Assembly (NCBI GenBank): GCA_026874595.1
Contig: CM049311.1
Coordinates: 39,745,676-39,809,675 of the forward strand
Source: Sipunculus nudus
Taxonomy: Eukaryota; Annelida; Sipuncula; Golfingiida; Sipunculidae
Reading direction: 5' to 3'
DNA: 64,000 nucleotides
Each line of letters opens with the position of its first letter. The stretch's first letter is position 1. A program made the position numbers and the translations under genes. A model generated the notes under the pieces. That model was given only the letters and a program-made list of their open reading frames with translations. It made no database searches and was not told the origin of the DNA. Positions 24,500-40,629 of the stretch are shown piece by piece.

Positions 24500-27400
24500 T
24501 TACCTACATATCAATTCTATACTGATTTAAACCATTTACCTACATATCAATTCTATACTGATTTAACCCATTTACCTACATATCAATTCTATACTGATTT
24601 AAACCATTTTACCTACATATCAATTCTATACTGATTTAACCCATTTACCTACATATCAATTCTATACTGATTTAAACCATTTACCTACATATCAATTCTA
24701 TATACTGATTCAAACCAGTCACCTACATATCAATTCTATACTGATTCAAACCATTTACCTACATATCAATTCTATACTGATTCAAACCATTTTACCTACA
24801 TATCAATTCTATACTGTTTCAAACCATTTACCTACATGTCAATTCTATACTGATTCAAACCATTTACCTACATATCAATTCTATACTGATTCAAACCAGT
24901 CACCTACATATCAATTCTATACTGATTCAAACCATTTACCTACATATCAGTTCTAAACTGATTCAAACCATTTACCTACATATCAATTCTATACTGATTC
25001 AAACCATTTACCTACATATCAATTATATACTGATTCAAACCATTTACCTACATATCAATTCTGTACTGATTAAAACCATTTACCTACATATCAATTCTAT
25101 ACTGATTCAAACCAGTCACCTACATATCAATTCTATACTGATTCAAACCATTTACCTACATATCAATTCTATACTGATTCAAACCATTTACCTACATATC
25201 AATTCTATACTGTTTCAAACCATTTACCTACATATCAAATCTATACTGATTCAAACCATTTACCTACATATCAATTCTATACTGATTCAAACCATTTTAC
25301 CTACATATCAATTCTATACTGTTTCAAACCATTTACCTACATATCAATTCTATACTGATTCAAACCATTTTACCTACATATCAATTCTATACTGATTCAA
25401 ACCAGTCACCTATATATCAATTCTATACTGATTCAAACCATTTTACCTACATATCAATTCTATACTGTTTCAAACCAGTCACCTACATATCAATTCTATA
25501 TACTGATTCAAACCAGTCACCTACATATCAATTCTATACTGATTGAAACCATTTACCTACATATCAATTCTATACTGATTCAAACCATTTACCTACATAT
25601 CAATTCTATACTGATTTAAACCATTTACCTACATATCAATTCTATATACTGATTCAAACCAGTCACCTACATATCAATTCTATACTGATTCAAACCATTT
25701 ACCTACATATCAATTCTATACTGATTCAAACCATTTTACCTACATATCAATTCTATACTGTTTCAAACCATTTACCTACATATCAATTCTATACTGATTC
25801 AAACCATTTACCTACATATCAATTCTATACTGATTCAAACCGGTCACCTACATATCAATTCTATACTGATTCAAACCATTTACCTACATATCAATTCTAT
25901 ACTGATTCAAACCATTTACCTACATATCAATTCTATACTGATTCAAACCATTTACCTACATATCAATTCTATACTGATTCAAACCATTTACCTACATATC
26001 AATTCTATACTGATTCAAACCATTTACCTACATATCAATTCTATACTGATTCAAACCAGTCACCTACATATCAATTCTATACTGATTCAAACCATTTACC
26101 TACATATCAATTCTATACTGATTCAAACCATTTACCTACATATCAATTCTATACTGTTTCAAACCATTTACCTACATTTCAATTCTATACTGATTCAAAC
26201 CATTTACCTACATATCAATTCTATACTGATTCAAACCATTTTACCTACATATCAATTCTATACTGTTTCAAACCATTTACCTACATATCAATTCTATACT
26301 GATTCAAACCATTTTACCTACATATCAATTCTATACTGATTCAAACCAGTCACCTACATATCAATTCTATACTGATTCAAACCATTTTACCTACATATCA
26401 ATTCTATACTGATTCAAACCATTTACCTACATATCAATTCTATATACTGATTCAAACCAGTCACCTACATATCAATTCTATACTGATTCAAACCATTTAC
26501 CTACATATCAATTCTATACTGATTCAAATCATTTTACCTACATATCAATTCTATACTGATTCAAACCATTTACCTACATATCAATTCTATATACTGATTC
26601 AAACAAGTCACCTACATATCAATTCTATACTGATTCAAACCATTTACCTACATATCAATTCTATATACTGATTCAAACCGGTCACCTACATATCAATTCT
26701 ATACTGATTCAAACCAGTCACCTACATATCAATTCTATACTGATTCAAACCATTTTTCCTACATATCAATTCTAAACTGATTTAAACCATTTACCTACAT
26801 ATCAATTCTATACTGATTTAACCCATTTACCTACATATCAATTCTATACTGATTTAAACCATTTTACCTACATATCAATTCTATACTGATTTAACCCATT
26901 TACCTACATATCAATTCTATACTGATTTAAACCATTTACCTACATATCAATTCTATATACTGATTCAAACCAGTCACCTACATATCAATTCTATACTGAT
27001 TCAAACCATTTACCTACATATCAATTCTATACTGATTCAAACCATTTTACCTACATATCAATTCTATACTGTTTCAAACCATTTACCTACATATCAATTC
27101 TATACTGATTCAAACCGGTCACCTACATATCAATTCTATACTGATTCAAACCATTTACCTACATATCAATTCTATACTGATTCAAACCATTTACCTACAT
27201 ATCAATTCTATACTGATTTAAACCGGTCACCTACATATCAATTCTATACTGTTTCAAACCATTTACCTACATATCAATTCTATACTGATTCAAACCATTT
27301 TACCTACATATCAATTCTATACTGATTCAAACCAGTCACCTACATATCAATTCTACACTGATTCAAACCATTTTACCTACATATCAATTCTATACTGATT

Positions 27401-30400
27401 CAAACCGGTCACCTACATATCAATTCTATACTGATTCAAACCATTTACCTACATATTAATTCTATACTGATTCAAACCATTTAACCTACATATCAATTCT
27501 ATACTGTTTCAAACCATTTACCTACATATCAATTCTATACTGATTCAAACCATTTTACCTACATATCAATTCTATACTGATTCAAACCAGTCACCTACAT
27601 ATCAATTCTATACTGATTCAAACCATTTTACCTACATATCAATTCTATACTGATTCAAACCATTTACCTACATATCAATTCTATATACTGATTCAAACCA
27701 GTCACCTACATATCAATTCTATACTGATTCAAACCATTTTACCTACATATCAATTCTATACTGATTCAAACCATTTACCTACATATCAATTCTATATACT
27801 GATTCAAACCAGTCACCTACATATCAATTCTATACTGATTCAAACCATTTACCTACATATCAATTCTATATACTGATTCAAACCGGTCACCTACATATCA
27901 ATTCTATACTGATACAAACCAGTCACCTACATATCAATTCTATACTGATTCAAACCATTTACCTACATATCAATTCTATACTGATTCAAACCATTTACCT
28001 ACATATCAATTCTATACTGTTTCAAACCATTTACCTACATATCAATTCTATACTGATTCAAACCATTTACCTACATATCAATTCTATACTGATTTAAACC
28101 ATTTTACCTACATATCAATTCTATACTGTTTCAAACCATTTACCTACATATCAATTCTATACTGATTCAAACCATTTTACCTACATATCAATTCTATACT
28201 GATTCAAACCAGTCACCTACATATCAATTCTATACTGATTCAAACCATTTTACCTACATATCAATTCTATACTGTTTCAAACCATTTACCTACATATCAA
28301 TTCTATATACTGATTCAAACCAGTCACCTACATATCAATTCTATACTGATTGAAACCATTTACCTACATATCAATTCTATACTGATTCAAACCATTTACC
28401 TACATATCAATTCTATACTGATTTAACCCATTTACCTACATATCAATTCTATACTGATTTAAACCATTTACCTACATATCAATTCTATATACTGATTCAA
28501 ACCAGTCACCTACATATCAATTCTATACTGATTCAAACCATTTACCTACATATCAATTCTATACTGATTCAAACCATTTTACCTACATATCAATTCTATA
28601 CTGTTTCAAACCATTTACCTACATATCAATTCTATACTGATTCAAACCATTTACCTACATATCAATTCTATACTGATTCAAACCATTTACCTACATATCA
28701 ATTCTATACTGATTCAAACCATTTACCTACATATCAATTCTATACTGATTCAAACCATTTACCTACATATCAATTCTATACTGATTCAAACCAGTCACCT
28801 ACATATCAATTCTATACTGATTCAAACCATTTACCTACATATCAATTCTATACTGATTCAAACCATTTACCTACATATCAATTCTATACTGTTTCAAACC
28901 ATTTACCTACATTTCAATTCTATACTGATTCAAACCATTTACCTACATATCAATTCTATACTGATTCAAACCATTTTACCTACATATCAATTCTATACTG
29001 TTTCAAACCATTTACCTACATATCAATTCTATACTGATTCAAACCATTTTACCTACATATCAATTCTATACTGATTCAAACCAGTCACCTACATATCAAT
29101 TCTATACTGATTCAAACCATTTTACCTACATATCAATTCTATACTGATTCAAACCATTTACCTACATATCAATTCTATATACTGATTCAAACCAGTCACC
29201 TACATATCAATTCTATACTGATTCAAACCATTTACCTACATATCAATTCTATACTGATTCAAATCATTTTACCTACATATCAATTCTATACTGATTCAAA
29301 CCATTTACCTACATATCAATTCTATATACTGATTCAAACAAGTCACCTACATATCAATTCTATACTGATTCAAACCATTTACCTACATATCAATTCTATA
29401 TACTGATTCAAACCGGTCACCTACATATCAATTCTATACTGATTCAAACCAGTCACCTACATATCAATTCTATACTGATTCAAACCATTTTTCCTACATA
29501 TCAATTCTAAACTGATTTAAACCATTTACCTACATATCAATTCTATACTGATTTAACCCATTTACCTACATATCAATTCTATACTGATTTAAACCATTTT
29601 ACCTACATATCAATTCTATACTGATTTAACCCATTTACCTACATATCAATTCTATACTGATTTAAACCATTTACCTACATATCAATTCTATATACTGATT
29701 CAAACCAGTCACCTACATATCAATTCTATACTGATTCAAACCATTTACCTACATATCAATTCTATACTGATTCAAACCATTTTACCTACATATCAATTCT
29801 ATACTGTTTCAAACCATTTACCTACATATCAATTCTATACTGATTCAAACCGGTCACCTACATATCAATTCTATACTGATTCAAACCATTTACCTACATA
29901 TCAATTCTATACTGATTCAAACCATTTACCTACATATCAATTCTATACTGATTTAAACCGGTCACCTACATATCAATTCTATACTGTTTCAAACCATTTA
30001 CCTACATATCAATTCTATACTGATTCAAACCATTTTACCTACATATCAATTCTATACTGATTCAAACCAGTCACCTACATATCAATTCTATACTGATTCA
30101 AACCATTTTACCTACATATCAATTCTATACTGATTCAAACCGGTCACCTACATATCAATTCTATACTGATTCAAACCATTTACCTACATATTAATTCTAT
30201 ACTGATTCAAACCATTTAACCTACATATCAATTCTATACTGTTTCAAACCATATACCTACATATCAATTCTATACTGATTCAAACCATTTTACCTACATA
30301 TCAATTCTATACTGATTCAAACCAGTCACCTACATATCAATTCTATACTGATTCAAACCATTTTACCTACATATCAATTCTATACTGATTCAAACCATTT

Positions 30401-33400
30401 ACCTACATATCAATTCTATATACTGATTCAAACCAGTCACCTACATATCAATTCTATACTGATTCAAACCATTTTACCTACATATCAATTCTATACTGAT
30501 TCAAACCATTTACCTACATATCAATTCTATATACTGATTCAAACCAGTCACCTACATATCAATTCTATACTGATTCAAACCATTTACCTATATATCAATT
30601 CTATATACTGATTCAAACCGGTCACCTACATATCAATTCTATACTGATACAAACCAGTCACCTACATATCAATTCTATACTGATTCAAACCATTTACCTA
30701 CATATCAATTCTATACTGATTCAAACCATTTACCTACATATCAATTCTATACTGTTTCAAACCATTTACCTACATATCAATTCTATACTGATTCAAACCA
30801 TTTACCTACATATCAATTCTATACTGATTTAAACCATTTTACCTACATATCAATTCTATACTGTTTCAAACCATTTACCTACATATCAATTCTATACTGA
30901 TTCAAACCATTTTACCTACATATCAATTCTATACTGATTCAAACCAGTCACCTACATATCAATTCTATACTGATTCAAACCATTTTACCTACATATCAAT
31001 TCTATACTGTTTCAAACCATTTACCTACATATCAATTCTATATACTGATTCAAACCAGTCACCTACATATCAATTCTATACTGATTGAAACCATTTACCT
31101 ACATATCAATTCTATACTGATTCAAACCATTTACCTACATATCAATTCTATACTGATTTAACCCATTTACCTACATATCAATTCTATACTGATTTAAACC
31201 ATTTACCTACATATCAATTCTATATACTGATTCAAACCAGTCACCTACATATCAATTCTATACTGATTCAAACCATTTACCTACATATCAATTCTATACT
31301 GATTCAAACCATTTTACCTACATATCAATTCTATACTGTTTCAAACCATTTACCTACATATCAATTCTATACTGATTCAAACCATTTACCTACATATCAA
31401 TTCTATACTGATTCAAACCAGTCACCTACATATCAATTCTATACTGATTCAAACCATTTACCTACATATCAATTCTATACTGATTCAAACCATTTACCTA
31501 CATATCAATTCTATACTGATTCAAACCATTTACCTACATATCAATTCTATACTGATTCAAACCATTTACCTACATATCAATTCTATACTGATTCAAACCA
31601 TTTACCTACATATCAATTCTATACTGATTCAAACCATTTACCTACATATCAATTCTATACTGATTCAAACCATTTACCTACATATCAATTCTATACTGAT
31701 TCAAACCATTTACCTACATATCAATTCTATACTGTTTCAAACCATTTACCTACATTTCAATTCTATACTGATTCAAACCATTTACCTACATATCAATTCT
31801 ATACTGATTCAAACCATTTTACCTATATATCGATTCTATACTGTTTCAAACCATTTACCTAAATATCAATTCTATACTGATTCAAACCATTTTACCTACA
31901 TATCAATTCTATACTGATTCAAACCAGTCACCTACATATCAATTCTATACTGATTCAAACCATTTTACCTACATATCAATTCTATACTGATTCAAACCAT
32001 TTACCTACATATCAATTCTATATACTGATTCAAACCAGTCACCTACATATCAATTCTATACTGATTCAAACCATTTACCTACATATCAATTCTATACTGA
32101 TTCAAACCATTTTACCTACATATCAATTCTATACTGATTAAAACCATTTACCTACATATCAATTCTATATACTGATTCAAACCAGTCACCTACATATCAA
32201 TTCTATACTGATTCAAACCATTTACCTACATATCAATTCTATATACTGATTCAAACCGGTCACCTACATATCAATTCTATACTGATTCAAACCAGTCACC
32301 TACATATCAATTCTATACTGATTCAAACCATTTTTCCTACATATCAATTCTAAACTGATTTAAACCATTTACCTACATATCAATTCTATACTGATTTAAC
32401 CCATTTACCTACATATCAATTCTATACTGATTTAAACCATTTTACCTACATATCAATTCTATACTGATTTAACCCATTTACCTACATATCAATTCTATAC
32501 TGATTTAAACCATTTACCTACATATCAATTCTATATACTGATTCAAACCAGTCACCTACATATCAATTCTATACTGATTCAAACCATTTACCTACATATC
32601 AATTCTATACTGATTCAAACCATTTTACCTACATATCAATTCTATACTGTTTCAAACCATTTACCTACATATCAATTCTATACTGATTCAAACCGGTCAC
32701 CTACATATCAATTCTATACTGATTCAAACCATTTACCTACATATCAATTCTATACTGATTCAAACCATTTACCTACATATCAATTCTATACTGATTTAAA
32801 CCGGTCACCTACATATCAATTCTATACTGTTTCAAACCATTTACCTACATATCAATTCTATACTGATTCAAACCATTTTACCTACATATCAATTCTATAC
32901 TGATTCAAACCAGTCACCTACATATCAATTCTATACTGATTCAAACCATTTTACCTACATATCAATTCTATACTGATTCAAACCGGTCACCTACATATCA
33001 ATTCTATACTGATTCAAACCATTTACCTACATATCAATTCTATACTGATTCAAACCATTTAACCTACATATCAATTCTATACTGTTTCAAACCATTTACC
33101 TACATATCAATTCTATACTGATTCAAACCATTTTACCTACATATCAATTCTATACTGATTCAAACCAGTCACCTACATATCAATTCTATACTGATTCAAA
33201 CCATTTTACCTACATATCAATTCTATACTGATTCAAACCATTTACCTACATATCAATTCTATATACTGATTCAAACCAGTCACCTACATATCAATTCTAT
33301 ACTGATTCAAACCATTTACCTACATATCAATTCTCTACTGATTCAAACCATTTACCTACATATCAATTCTATACTGATTTAACCCATTTACCTACATATC

Positions 33401-34700
33401 AATTCTATACTGATTTAAACCATTTACCTACATATCAATTCTATATACTGATTCAAACCAGTCACCTACATATCAATTCTATACTGATTCAAACCATTTA
33501 CCTACATATCAATTCTATACTGATTCAAACCATTTTACCTACATATCAATTCTATACTGTTTCAAACCATTTACCTACATATCAATTCTATACTGATTCA
33601 AACCGGTCACCTACATATCAATTCTATACTGATTCAAACCATTTACCTACATATCAATTCTATACTGATTCAAACCATTTACCTACATATCAATTCTATA
33701 CTGATTTAAACCGGTCACCTACATATCAATTCTATACTGTTTCAAACCATTTACCTACATATCAATTCTATACTGATTCAAACCATTTTACCTATATATC
33801 AATTCTATACTGATTCAAACCAGTCACCTACATATCAATTCTATACTGATTCAAACCATTTTACCTACATATCAATTCTATACTGATTCAAACCGGTCAC
33901 CTACATATCAATTCTATACTGATTCAAACCATTTACCTACATATCAATTCTATACTGATTCAAACTATTTAACCTACATACCAATTCTATACTGTTTCAA
34001 ACCATTTACCTACATATCAATTCTATACTGATTCAAACCATTTTACCTACATATCAATTCTATACTGATTCAAAGCAGTCACCTACATATCAATTCTATA
34101 CTGATTCAAACCATTTTACCTACATATCAATTCTATACTGATTCAAACCATTTACCTACATATCAATTCTATATACTGATTCAAACCAGTCACCTACATA
34201 TCAATTCTATACTGATTCAAACCATTTACCTACATATCAATTCTATACTGATTCAAACCATTTTACCTACATATCAATTCTATACTGATTCAAACCATTT
34301 ACCTACATATCAATTCTATATACTGATTCAAACCAGTCATCTACATATCAATTCTATACTGATTCAAACCATTTACCTACATATCAATTCTATATACTGA
34401 TTCAAACCGGTCACCTACATATCAATTCTATACTGATTCAAACCAGTCACCTACATATCAATTCTATACTGATTCAAACCATTTTACCTACATATCAATT
34501 CTATACTGATTTAAACCATTTACCTACATATCAATTCTATACTGATTTAACCCATTTACCTACATATCAATTCTATACTGATTTAAAACATTTTACCTAC
34601 ATATCAATTCTATACTGATTTAACCCATTTACCTACATATCAATTCTATACTGATTTAAACCATTTACCTACATATCAATTCTATATACTGATTCAAACC
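24500..34700 (+). repeat. Satellite domain with ~2.7-2.8 kb higher-order repeat
   Basis: The private marker CATTTTTCCTACATATC followed by CTAAACTGATTT occurs at 26751, 29486 and 32329. These intervals are 2735 and 2843 bp, which differ by 108 bp, exactly three monomers. Blocks with GATTTAACCCATTTACC accompany each marker, and related blocks without the marker lie near 24550 and 34530. The 38-bp CTATATACTG units are concentrated in this domain. Confidence 0.85.
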
Positions 34701-36559
34701 AGTCACCTACATATCAATTCTATACTGATTCAAAACATTTACCTACATATCAATTCTATACTGATTCAAACCATTTTACCTACATATCAATTCTATACTG
34801 TTTCAAACCATTTACCTACATATCAATTCTATACTGATTCAAACCATTTACCTACATATCAATTCTATACTGATTCAAACCAGTCACCTACATATCAATT
34901 CTATACTGATTCAAACCATTTACCTACATATCAATTCTATACTGATTCAAACCATTTACCTACATATCAATTCTATACTGATTCAAACCATTTACCTACA
35001 TATCAATTCTATACTGAATTTAAACCATTTACCTACATATCAATTCTGTACTGATTCAAACCATTTACCTACATATCAATTCTATACTGATTCAAACCAG
35101 TCACCTACATATCAATTCTATACTGATTCAAACCATTTACCTACATATCAATTCTATACTGATTCAAACCATTTACCTACATATCAATTCTATACTGTTT
35201 CAAACCATTTACCTACATATCAATTCTATACTGATTCAAACCATTTACCTACATATCAATTCTATACTGATTCAAACCATTTTACCTACATATCAATTCT
35301 ATACTGTTTCAAACCATTTACCTACATATCAATTCTATACTGATTCAAACCATTTTACCTACATATCAATTCTATACTGATTCAAACCAGTCACCTACAT
35401 ATCAATTCTATACTGATTCAAATCATTTTACCTACATATCAATTCTATACTGATTCAAACCATTTACCTACATATCAATTCTATATACTAATTCAAACCA
35501 GTCACCTACATATCAATTCTATACTGATTCAAACCATTTACCTACATATCAATTCTATACTGATTCAAACCATTTACCTACATATCAATTCTATACTGAT
35601 TTAACCCATTTACCTACATATCAATTCTATACTGATTTAAACCATTTACCTACATATCAATTCTATATACTGATTCAAACCAGTCACCTACATATCAATT
35701 CTATACTGATTCAAACCATTTACCCACATATCAATTCTATACTGATTCAAACCATTTTACCTACATATCAATTCTATACTGTTTCAAACCATTTACCTAC
35801 ATATCAATTCTATACTGATTCAAACCATTTACCTACATATCAATTCTATACTGATTCAAACCAGTCACCTACATATCAATTCTATACTGATTCAAACCAT
35901 TTACCTACATATCAATTCTATACTGATTCAAACCATTTACCTACATATCAATTCTATACTGATTCAAACCATTTACCTACATATCAATTCTATACTGATT
36001 CAAACCATTTACCTACATATCAATTCTATACTGATTCAAACCATTTACCTACATATCAATTCTATACTGATTCAAACCAGTCACCTACATATCAATTCTA
36101 TACTGATTCAAACCATTTACCTACATATCAATTCTATACTGATTCAAACCATTTACCTACATATCAATTCTATACTGTTTCAAACCATTTACCTACATAT
36201 CAATTCTATACTGATTCAAACCATTTACCTACATATCAATTCTATACTGATTCAAACCATTTTACCTACATATCAATTCTATACTGTTTCAAACCATTTA
36301 CCTACATATCAATTCTATACTGATTCAAACCATTTTACCTACATATCAATTCTATACTGATTCAAACCAGTCACCTACATATCAATTCTATACTGATTCA
36401 AACCATTTTACCTACATATCAATTCTATACTGATTCAAACCATTTACCTACATATCAATTCTATATACTGATTCAAACCAGTCACCTACATATCAATTCT
36501 ATACTGATTCAAACCAGTCACCTACATATCAATTCTATACTGTTTCAAACCGGTCACCT

Positions 36560-39500
36560 ACATATCATTTCTATACTGATTCAAACCGGTCACCTACATA
36601 TCATTTCTATACTGATTTAAACCGGTCACCTACATATCAATTCTATACTGATTCAAACTATTTAATCTACATATCAATTCTATACTGATTCAAACCATTT
36701 ACCTACATATCAATTCTATACTGATTCAAACCGGTCACCTACATATCAATTCTATACTGTTTCAAACCGGTCACCTACATATCAATTCTATACTGTTTCA
36801 AATCGGTCACCTACATATCAATTCTATACTGATTAAAACCGGTTACCTACATATCAATTCTATACTGATTCAAACCATTTACCTACATATCAATTCTATA
36901 CTGATTCAAACCATTTTACCTACATATCAATTCTATACTGATTTAAACCGGTTACCTACATATCAATTCTATACTGATTCAAACCATTTACCTACATATC
37001 GATTCTATACTGATTCAAACCATTTTACCTACATATCAATTCTATACTGATTTAAACCGGTCACCTACATATCAATTCTATACTGATTTAAACCGGTCAC
37101 CTACATATCAATTCTATACTGATTTAAACCGGTCACCTACATATCAATTCTATACTGATTTAAACCGGTCACCTACATATCAATTCTATACTGATTCAAA
37201 CCAGTCGCCTACATATCAATTCTATACTGTTTCAAACCATTTACCTACATATCAATTCTATACTGATTCAAACCATTTTACCTACATATCAATTCTATAC
37301 TGATTCAAACCATTTACCTACATATCAATTCTATACTGATTCAAACCATTTACCTACATATCAATTCTAAACTGATTCAAACCATTAACCTACATATCAA
37401 TTCTATACTGATTCAAACCATTTTACCTACATATCAATTCTATACTGATTCAAACCATTTTACCTACATATCAATTCTATACTGATTCAAACCGGTCACC
37501 TACATATCAATTCTATACTGTTTCAAACCAGTCACCTACATATCAATTCTATACTGTTTCAAACCATTTACCTACATATCAATTCTATACTGTTTCAAAC
37601 CATTTACCTACATATCAATTCTATATACTGATTCAAACCAGTCACCTACATATCAATTCTATACTGATTCAAACCATTTACCTACATATCAATTCTATAC
37701 TGATTCAAACCATTTACCTACATATCAATTCTATACTGATTCAAACCATTTACCTACATATCGATTCTATACTGATTCAAACCATTTTACCTACATATCA
37801 ATTCTATACTGATTTAAACCGGTCACCTACATATCAATTCTATACTGATTTAAACCGGTCACCTACATATCAATTCTATACTGATTTAAACCGGTCACCT
37901 ACATATCAATTCTATACTGATTTAAACCGGTCACCTACATATCAATTCTATACTGATTCAAACCAGTCGCCTACATATCAATTCTATACTGTTTCAAACC
38001 ATTTACCTACATATCAATTCTATACTGATTCAAACCATTTTACCTACATATCAATTCTATACTGATTCAAACCATTTACCTACATATCAATTCTATACTG
38101 ATTCAAACCATTTACCTACATATCAATTCTAAACTGATTCAAACCATTAACCTACATATCAATTCTATACTGATTCAAACCATTTTACCTACATATCAAT
38201 TCTATACTGATTCAAACCATTTTACCTACATATCAATTCTATACTGATTCAAACCGGTCACCTACATATCAATTCTATACTGTTTCAAACCAGTCACCTA
38301 CATATCAATTCTATACTGTTTCAAACCATTTACCTACATATCAATTCTATACTGTTTCAAACCATTTACCTACATATCAATTCTATATACTGATTCAAAC
38401 CAGTCACCTACATATCAATTCTATACTGATTCAAACCATTTACCTACATATCAATTCTATACTGATTCAAACCATTTACCTACATATCAATTCTATACTG
38501 ATTCAAACCAGTGACCTACATATCAATTCTATACTGATTCAAACCATTTACCTACATATCAATTCTATACTGATTCAAACCATTTACCTACATATAAATT
38601 CTATACTGATTCAAACCAGTGACCTACATATCAATTCTATACTGATTCAAACCAGTCACCTACATATCAATTCTAAACTGATTCAAACCATTAACCTACA
38701 TATCAATTCTATACTGATTCAAACCATTTTACCTACATATCAATTCTATACTGATTCAAACCATTTTACCTACATATCAATTCTATACTGATTCAAACCG
38801 GTCACCTACATATCAATTCTATACTGTTTCAAACCAGTCACCTACATATCAATTCTATACTGTTTCAAACCATTTACCTACATATCAATTCTATACTGTT
38901 TCAAACCATTTACCTACATATCAATTCTATATACTGATTCAAACCAGTCACCTACATATCAATTCTATACTGATTCAAACCATTTACCTACATATCAATT
39001 CTATACTGATTCAAACCATTTACCTACATATCAATTCTATACTGATTCAAACCAGTGACCTACATATCAATTCTATACTGATTCAAACCATTTACCTACA
39101 TATCAATTCTATACTGATTCAAACCATTTACCTACATATAAATTCTATACTGATTCAAACCAGTGACCTACATATCAATTCTATACTGATTCAAACCAGT
39201 CACCTACATATCAATTCTATACTGATTCAAACCAGTCACCTACATATCAATTCTATACTGATTCAAACCAGTCACCTACAAATCAATTCTATACTGATTC
39301 AAACCATTTACCTACCTATCAATTCTATACTGATTCAAACCATTTACCGACATATCAATTCTATACTGATTCAAACCATTTACCTACATATCAATTCTAT
39401 ACTGATTCAAACCATTTACCTACATATAAATTCTATACTGATTCAAACAAGTGACCTACATATCAATTCTATACTGATTCAAACCAGTCACCTACATATC

Positions 39501-39600
39501 AATTCTATACTGATTCAAACCAGTCACCTACAAATCAATTCTATACTGATTCAAACCATTTACCTACCTATCAATTCTATACTGATTCAAACCATTTACC
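36560..39600 (+). repeat. Satellite right-end domain with ~0.76 and ~0.54 kb repeats
   Basis: The marker CTAAACTGATTC followed by AAACCATTAACC occurs at 37367, 38129 and 38673 (intervals 762 and 544 bp). Units ending AGTGACC and units with ATATAAATTC recur together near 38510-38630, 39050-39170 and 39430-39460. This is a separately amplified, probably recent, block at the array edge. Confidence 0.8.
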
Positions 39601-40269
39601 TACATATCAATTCTATACTGATTCAAACCAGTCACCTACGTATAAATTCTACCCCATCTTCTGACTGCTTCATGATATGAGTATTAATATAAGACCAATC
39701 ATTAATTCTTCTTTCCTCATTAGCTTTCCCCTCTCCCTCACTCCCCCCCCCCAAAAAAAAAAGTTGCCATAAAATTTTAATTGACTATAATACACGTATA
39801 CAAACACACGGGAAGCCGCCAGGCCTGTTTGTATAATTTATGTATGTAATAACACAGAATGTGACCAAAAAGAATTACTACAGTTTTCATAAAGAAACTG
39901 ATTACGTGATGTAATTTATATTTTTTAGTTATGAAAAGAAAAATCATATTCTTTCCGTGCTTGTAGATCATTCCACGGTCGGTCATAAATTTTACATTTT
40001 ATGATCCCGCTCCAATAAGCAAGTGTCAATAAACTAGATGGAATAGCAACACATCATATTAGTATAACAAAATATATAAAATATCTGTTAACATGGTAAA
40101 TTTGTCAGTTATTGAGAAGACATTGCACGGACACTTCGATGCTTATTTCCTGGTGGGCATATTTAATTTGTAACAAAACGGGAGTATTATAGTATTTTAT
40201 TAAGAAATAATGTATTTTACCAATATACTGGCCATTGTTTACACACCAACATTTTCGTTATTTTTTTTT

Positions 40270-40284
40270 GGGGGGGGGGGGGGG
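40270..40284. repeat. Poly(G) run, 15 bp
   Basis: G15 immediately after a T-rich run at 40252-40269. Confidence 0.95.
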
Positions 40285-40570
40285 CTTAATTAACGGGGGC
40301 CCTATAACCTGCAGTCCATTCAGCCCTCACCTCAAGCCATGTTCTAACCTGAATATGTGTTTATAAATAAATAAACACTCACACCAATACAGGTGTTCTT
40401 TGACTATTTATTTTAAATAATTTTGCTACTACTATCACAGCTGGGCACAAATGCTCCTTATTACTGTAATTATTGCTACTCATTTTCTATCACTATTCAT
40501 AATAACTTTACTTTCACTGGCTTACATTTTGACATTCATCCTCATCTACCTATAACATGCACAAAAGTAT

Positions 40571-40576
<6 letters not shown>

Positions 40577-40627
<51 letters not shown>
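40577..40627. repeat. (TA)n microsatellite
   Basis: About 25 uninterrupted TA dinucleotides. Confidence 0.95.

Positions 40628-40629
<2 letters not shown>

Larger units (their letters stand above)
16675..39651 (+). repeat. 36-bp satellite DNA array, ~23 kb, roughly 630 units
   Basis: One unbroken head-to-tail array. The unit has a near-invariant half, CCTACATATCAATTCTATAC, and a variable half: TG(A/T)TTC or TGATTT, then AAACC, then AGTCA, GGTCA, ATTTA or ATTTTA. ATTTTA units are 37 bp; units with CTATATACTG are 38 bp. Most other changes are single substitutions. No transposon or unique DNA interrupts it, and both edges are diverged (16675-16720 and 39630-39651). The left third is dominated by AGTCA/GGTCA units, the middle by ATTTA units with 38-bp variants, and the right end by AGTGA and ATAAATTC variants, so the array consists of several independently amplified domains. 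It is non-coding as far as can be judged: there is no ATG in any consensus frame. Confidence 0.98.

Noticed and set aside
16675-39651. CRISPR-like array (36-bp repeat period)
   Set aside because: There are no spacers: units are directly abutting with no unique DNA between them, there are no cas genes, and the surrounding gene is an intron-bearing animal hexokinase. It is satellite DNA.
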